Source: Desmonostoc muscorum LEGE 12446 (lineage in GTDB: Bacteria; Cyanobacteriota; Cyanobacteriia; Cyanobacteriales; Nostocaceae). Taken from it: a stretch of 64,000 nucleotides of DNA. The stretch is from positions 7,959,001 through 8,023,000 of the forward strand of contig NZ_JADEXS020000001.1 in the NCBI RefSeq assembly GCF_015207005.2, written 5' to 3'. The notes beneath the pieces were generated by a model. The model ran no database searches. It was not told the DNA's origin and saw only the letters and a list, made by a program, of their open reading frames with translations. The position numbers were made by a program, and so were the translations under genes. Below, piece by piece: positions 62,774 through 64,000 of this stretch. Numbering within the stretch: the first letter of the stretch is position 1; every line of letters starts with the position of its first letter.

Positions 62774-63307
62774 ATGAATCAGCCAGATATTCCTGCTGCA
62801 ATCGCCAATATTATAGAATCATCTCCAACACCGGATGTTCTATTTTCTGAACTGTTACCGGCTGTGGGTGAGTTTTTGCAGTGCGATCGATGTTTTCTAT
62901 ATTTACACAATCCCCAGAGGAATCTTGGTAGAGTTGCCTTTTGTTGGGTTCGCACACCAGATTTTCCGACAATTTATACTGAAAATTGGCAACCGCAACC
63001 CCTATCTTTTTCAGATGAAGATCCGATGTTTGCCGCTGCACTGCATGGCAAACCCTCAATCTTTGTAGAAGATGTGGAAACGGCTGATTCTAAAATTTTA
63101 AATCGCAAATTTGAACAGGATAATTTTGGGCATCGCGCCCTGATTCATGCCCATATTCAACAGGATGGTCAACTCTGGGGTGTTTTACAACCATGCATTT
63201 TTGGTCATCCCAGAATTTGGACTGAGTATGAACGGGTGGTGATTAATAATATTGTGCAAAAAATCACACCTTTGACAGTTGATTATGTCAAGTCTGCTTT
63301 TGATTAG
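62774..63307 (+). CDS. Single GAF-domain protein
   Basis: 177 residues. GAF pattern: ELLPAVGEFLQCDRCFLYLH and GHRALIHAHIQQDGQLWGVL, then EYERVVINNIVQKI as the closing helix. The cysteines are in QCDRCF, not in the canonical cyanobacteriochrome site, so pigment binding is unclear. No output domain, so it may act as a small ligand or redox sensor for another protein. Seven bp after the phosphatase gene. Confidence 0.82.
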   Translation: MNQPDIPAAIANIIESSPTPDVLFSELLPAVGEFLQCDRCFLYLHNPQRNLGRVAFCWVRTPDFPTIYTENWQPQPLSFSDEDPMFAAALHGKPSIFVEDVETADSKILNRKFEQDNFGHRALIHAHIQQDGQLWGVLQPCIFGHPRIWTEYERVVINNIVQKITPLTVDYVKSAFD

Positions 63308-63347
63308 CTGTTTTATGTAACGCTTTATCAGCGTCAGGGTGTGGGTT

Positions 63348-63650
63348 TTAAGCAAGTTCTTTAGGTGACATTTTAATTTCTATTTTTTGATTTAAAGCTG
63401 CTGCAATCCGAGCCAACATAGACAAAGAATGTCCCTCATAGTCAGCATCTTCCAATCGAGCAATGACTGACTGGGTAGTACCGATTAAATCGGCTAGTTG
63501 TTGCTGGGTTAGTCCTTCTTGTTTGCGTGCATCGTAGATGATTTGAGATACTTGAGCATTTAAAGATGATTCTCTAACCATCTGCTGTAATTCTGGATCT
63601 GACTTCATCATTCTTTTAATGATTTTCAGTGCATCATTAGTTTTCTTCAT
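63348..63650 (-). CDS. XRE-family antitoxin
   Basis: 100 residues. HTH pattern QEGLTQQQLADLIGTTQSVI followed by ARLEDADYEGHSLSMLARIA, the common antitoxin form of XRE regulators that follows Gp49-like/HigB toxins. Its start overlaps the 3' end of the toxin gene by 14 bp, so it is translationally coupled. Confidence 0.85.
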   Translation of the reverse strand: MKKTNDALKIIKRMMKSDPELQQMVRESSLNAQVSQIIYDARKQEGLTQQQLADLIGTTQSVIARLEDADYEGHSLSMLARIAAALNQKIEIKMSPKELA

Positions 63651-64000
63651 CTGTTTCTTCCTCTGGTTCGATATAAGTATGAACTTCTGAATTGAGTATG
63701 AATAAATTTTTGTATGTTAATGCTAAATCAATTTCTGGATCTGGAACTTGGTTATCCTCTTTAATGATGGCATGAGCTAAAATTACTACGTTTTGACCAT
63801 GAAAAAAATATAGAATTCTATACTGTATTCTGACGTGCTTGGCTCTTAGTTCATAAATACCATCACGCAGAAAATCTGCGGCGGGTCGTCTTAATTCAAA
63901 ACCATACTCAGCTAATTGCTCAATTCTGGCGATGCAGTTCGCATATCCCTTACGATCTTGTTTGAGTAATTTGTTTAGCCACTTTAAGACTGGAACTTCT
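63637..64000 (-). CDS. RelE/HigB-like (phage Gp49-like) toxin, cut by window edge
   Basis: The minus strand is open from the window end to a TAA at 63637-63639, about 120 codons. It reads LNKLLKQDRKGYANCIARIE, ELRRPAADFLRDGIYELRAK, RIQYRILYFFHGQNVVILAH and AIIKEDN, the pattern of the Gp49/HigB-like RelE-superfamily toxins (DUF891). The 5' end is outside the window. Toxin-first order with an overlapping XRE antitoxin confirms the pair. The C-terminal ~40 residues (about from IDLALTYKN) are acidic and longer than usual. Confidence 0.82.
   Translation of the reverse strand, partial: EVPVLKWLNKLLKQDRKGYANCIARIEQLAEYGFELRRPAADFLRDGIYELRAKHVRIQYRILYFFHGQNVVILAHAIIKEDNQVPDPEIDLALTYKNLFILNSEVHTYIEPEEETDEEN

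Overview
The window comes from a filamentous, probably heterocyst-forming cyanobacterium (Nostocales). Evidence: very many HIP1-type octamers (gcgatcgc), a heptanucleotide short tandem repeat, hundreds of bases of the simple repeats typical of Nostoc-type intergenic DNA, a sigC-furA pair followed by a convergent peptidoglycan-binding gene as in Anabaena, and cyanobacterial families throughout.

Layout. 1-4.0 kb: the 3' end of a type III-D-like CRISPR effector operon (RAMP, Csx19-like, RAMP, small-subunit candidate), a HigBA-type toxin-antitoxin pair and two degenerate CRISPR-like repeats. 4.1-5.0 kb: a scar made of a nifN fragment, a palindromic element and a WD40 fragment. 5-16 kb: mostly housekeeping genes (Uma2 nucleases, fdhD, ylqF, an FHA-GAF adenylate cyclase) and the succinate-semialdehyde dehydrogenase plus 2-oxoglutarate decarboxylase pair that closes the cyanobacterial TCA cycle. 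15.9-28.7 kb: an accessory region with two 21-bp tandem arrays, two related P-loop ATPases bracketing a VapBC-like pair, a FecCD permease, a PhyH dioxygenase, an NrdG-like activase, an unlisted 55-codon ORF, an ISAs1-family insertion sequence with exact target duplication, and a broken NB-ARC/TPR gene. 28.8-38.1 kb: sulfate adenylyltransferase, a caspase-fold protein lacking the catalytic dyad, the glycine cleavage operon gcvT-gcvH-gcvP and a lumenal pentapeptide-repeat protein.

38.5-46.7 kb is a defence and mobile-element island: a type I restriction system (hsdM-hsdS and hsdR) enclosing an oppositely oriented two-gene cassette, followed by what I read as a decayed type V-K CRISPR-associated transposon (CAST). 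Its parts are a frameshifted cas12k fragment, a CRISPR repeat end joined to a spacer that matches the adjacent tRNA-Pro(CGG) gene over 16 nt with a GTN PAM, and a transposon end with three copies of a TnsB-site-like repeat about 55 bp beyond that PAM. This is the most interesting part of the window; the restriction system may have been its cargo.

46.8-64 kb returns to chromosomal genes: lipA, gpsA, sigC, furA, a peptidoglycan-binding protein, cobN (carrying five simple-repeat insertions, one associated with a frameshift), a GAF histidine kinase, an ATP-grasp enzyme, a proline-rich membrane protein, a Tat-type metallophosphoesterase, a GAF protein and a toxin-antitoxin pair cut by the window edge. 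A recurring theme is that dispersed simple and palindromic repeats have entered coding sequences in frame (gcvP, cobN, hsdM, the caspase-like gene, the gpsA N-terminus). All family assignments are from reading the sequence and recall; no database search was run.
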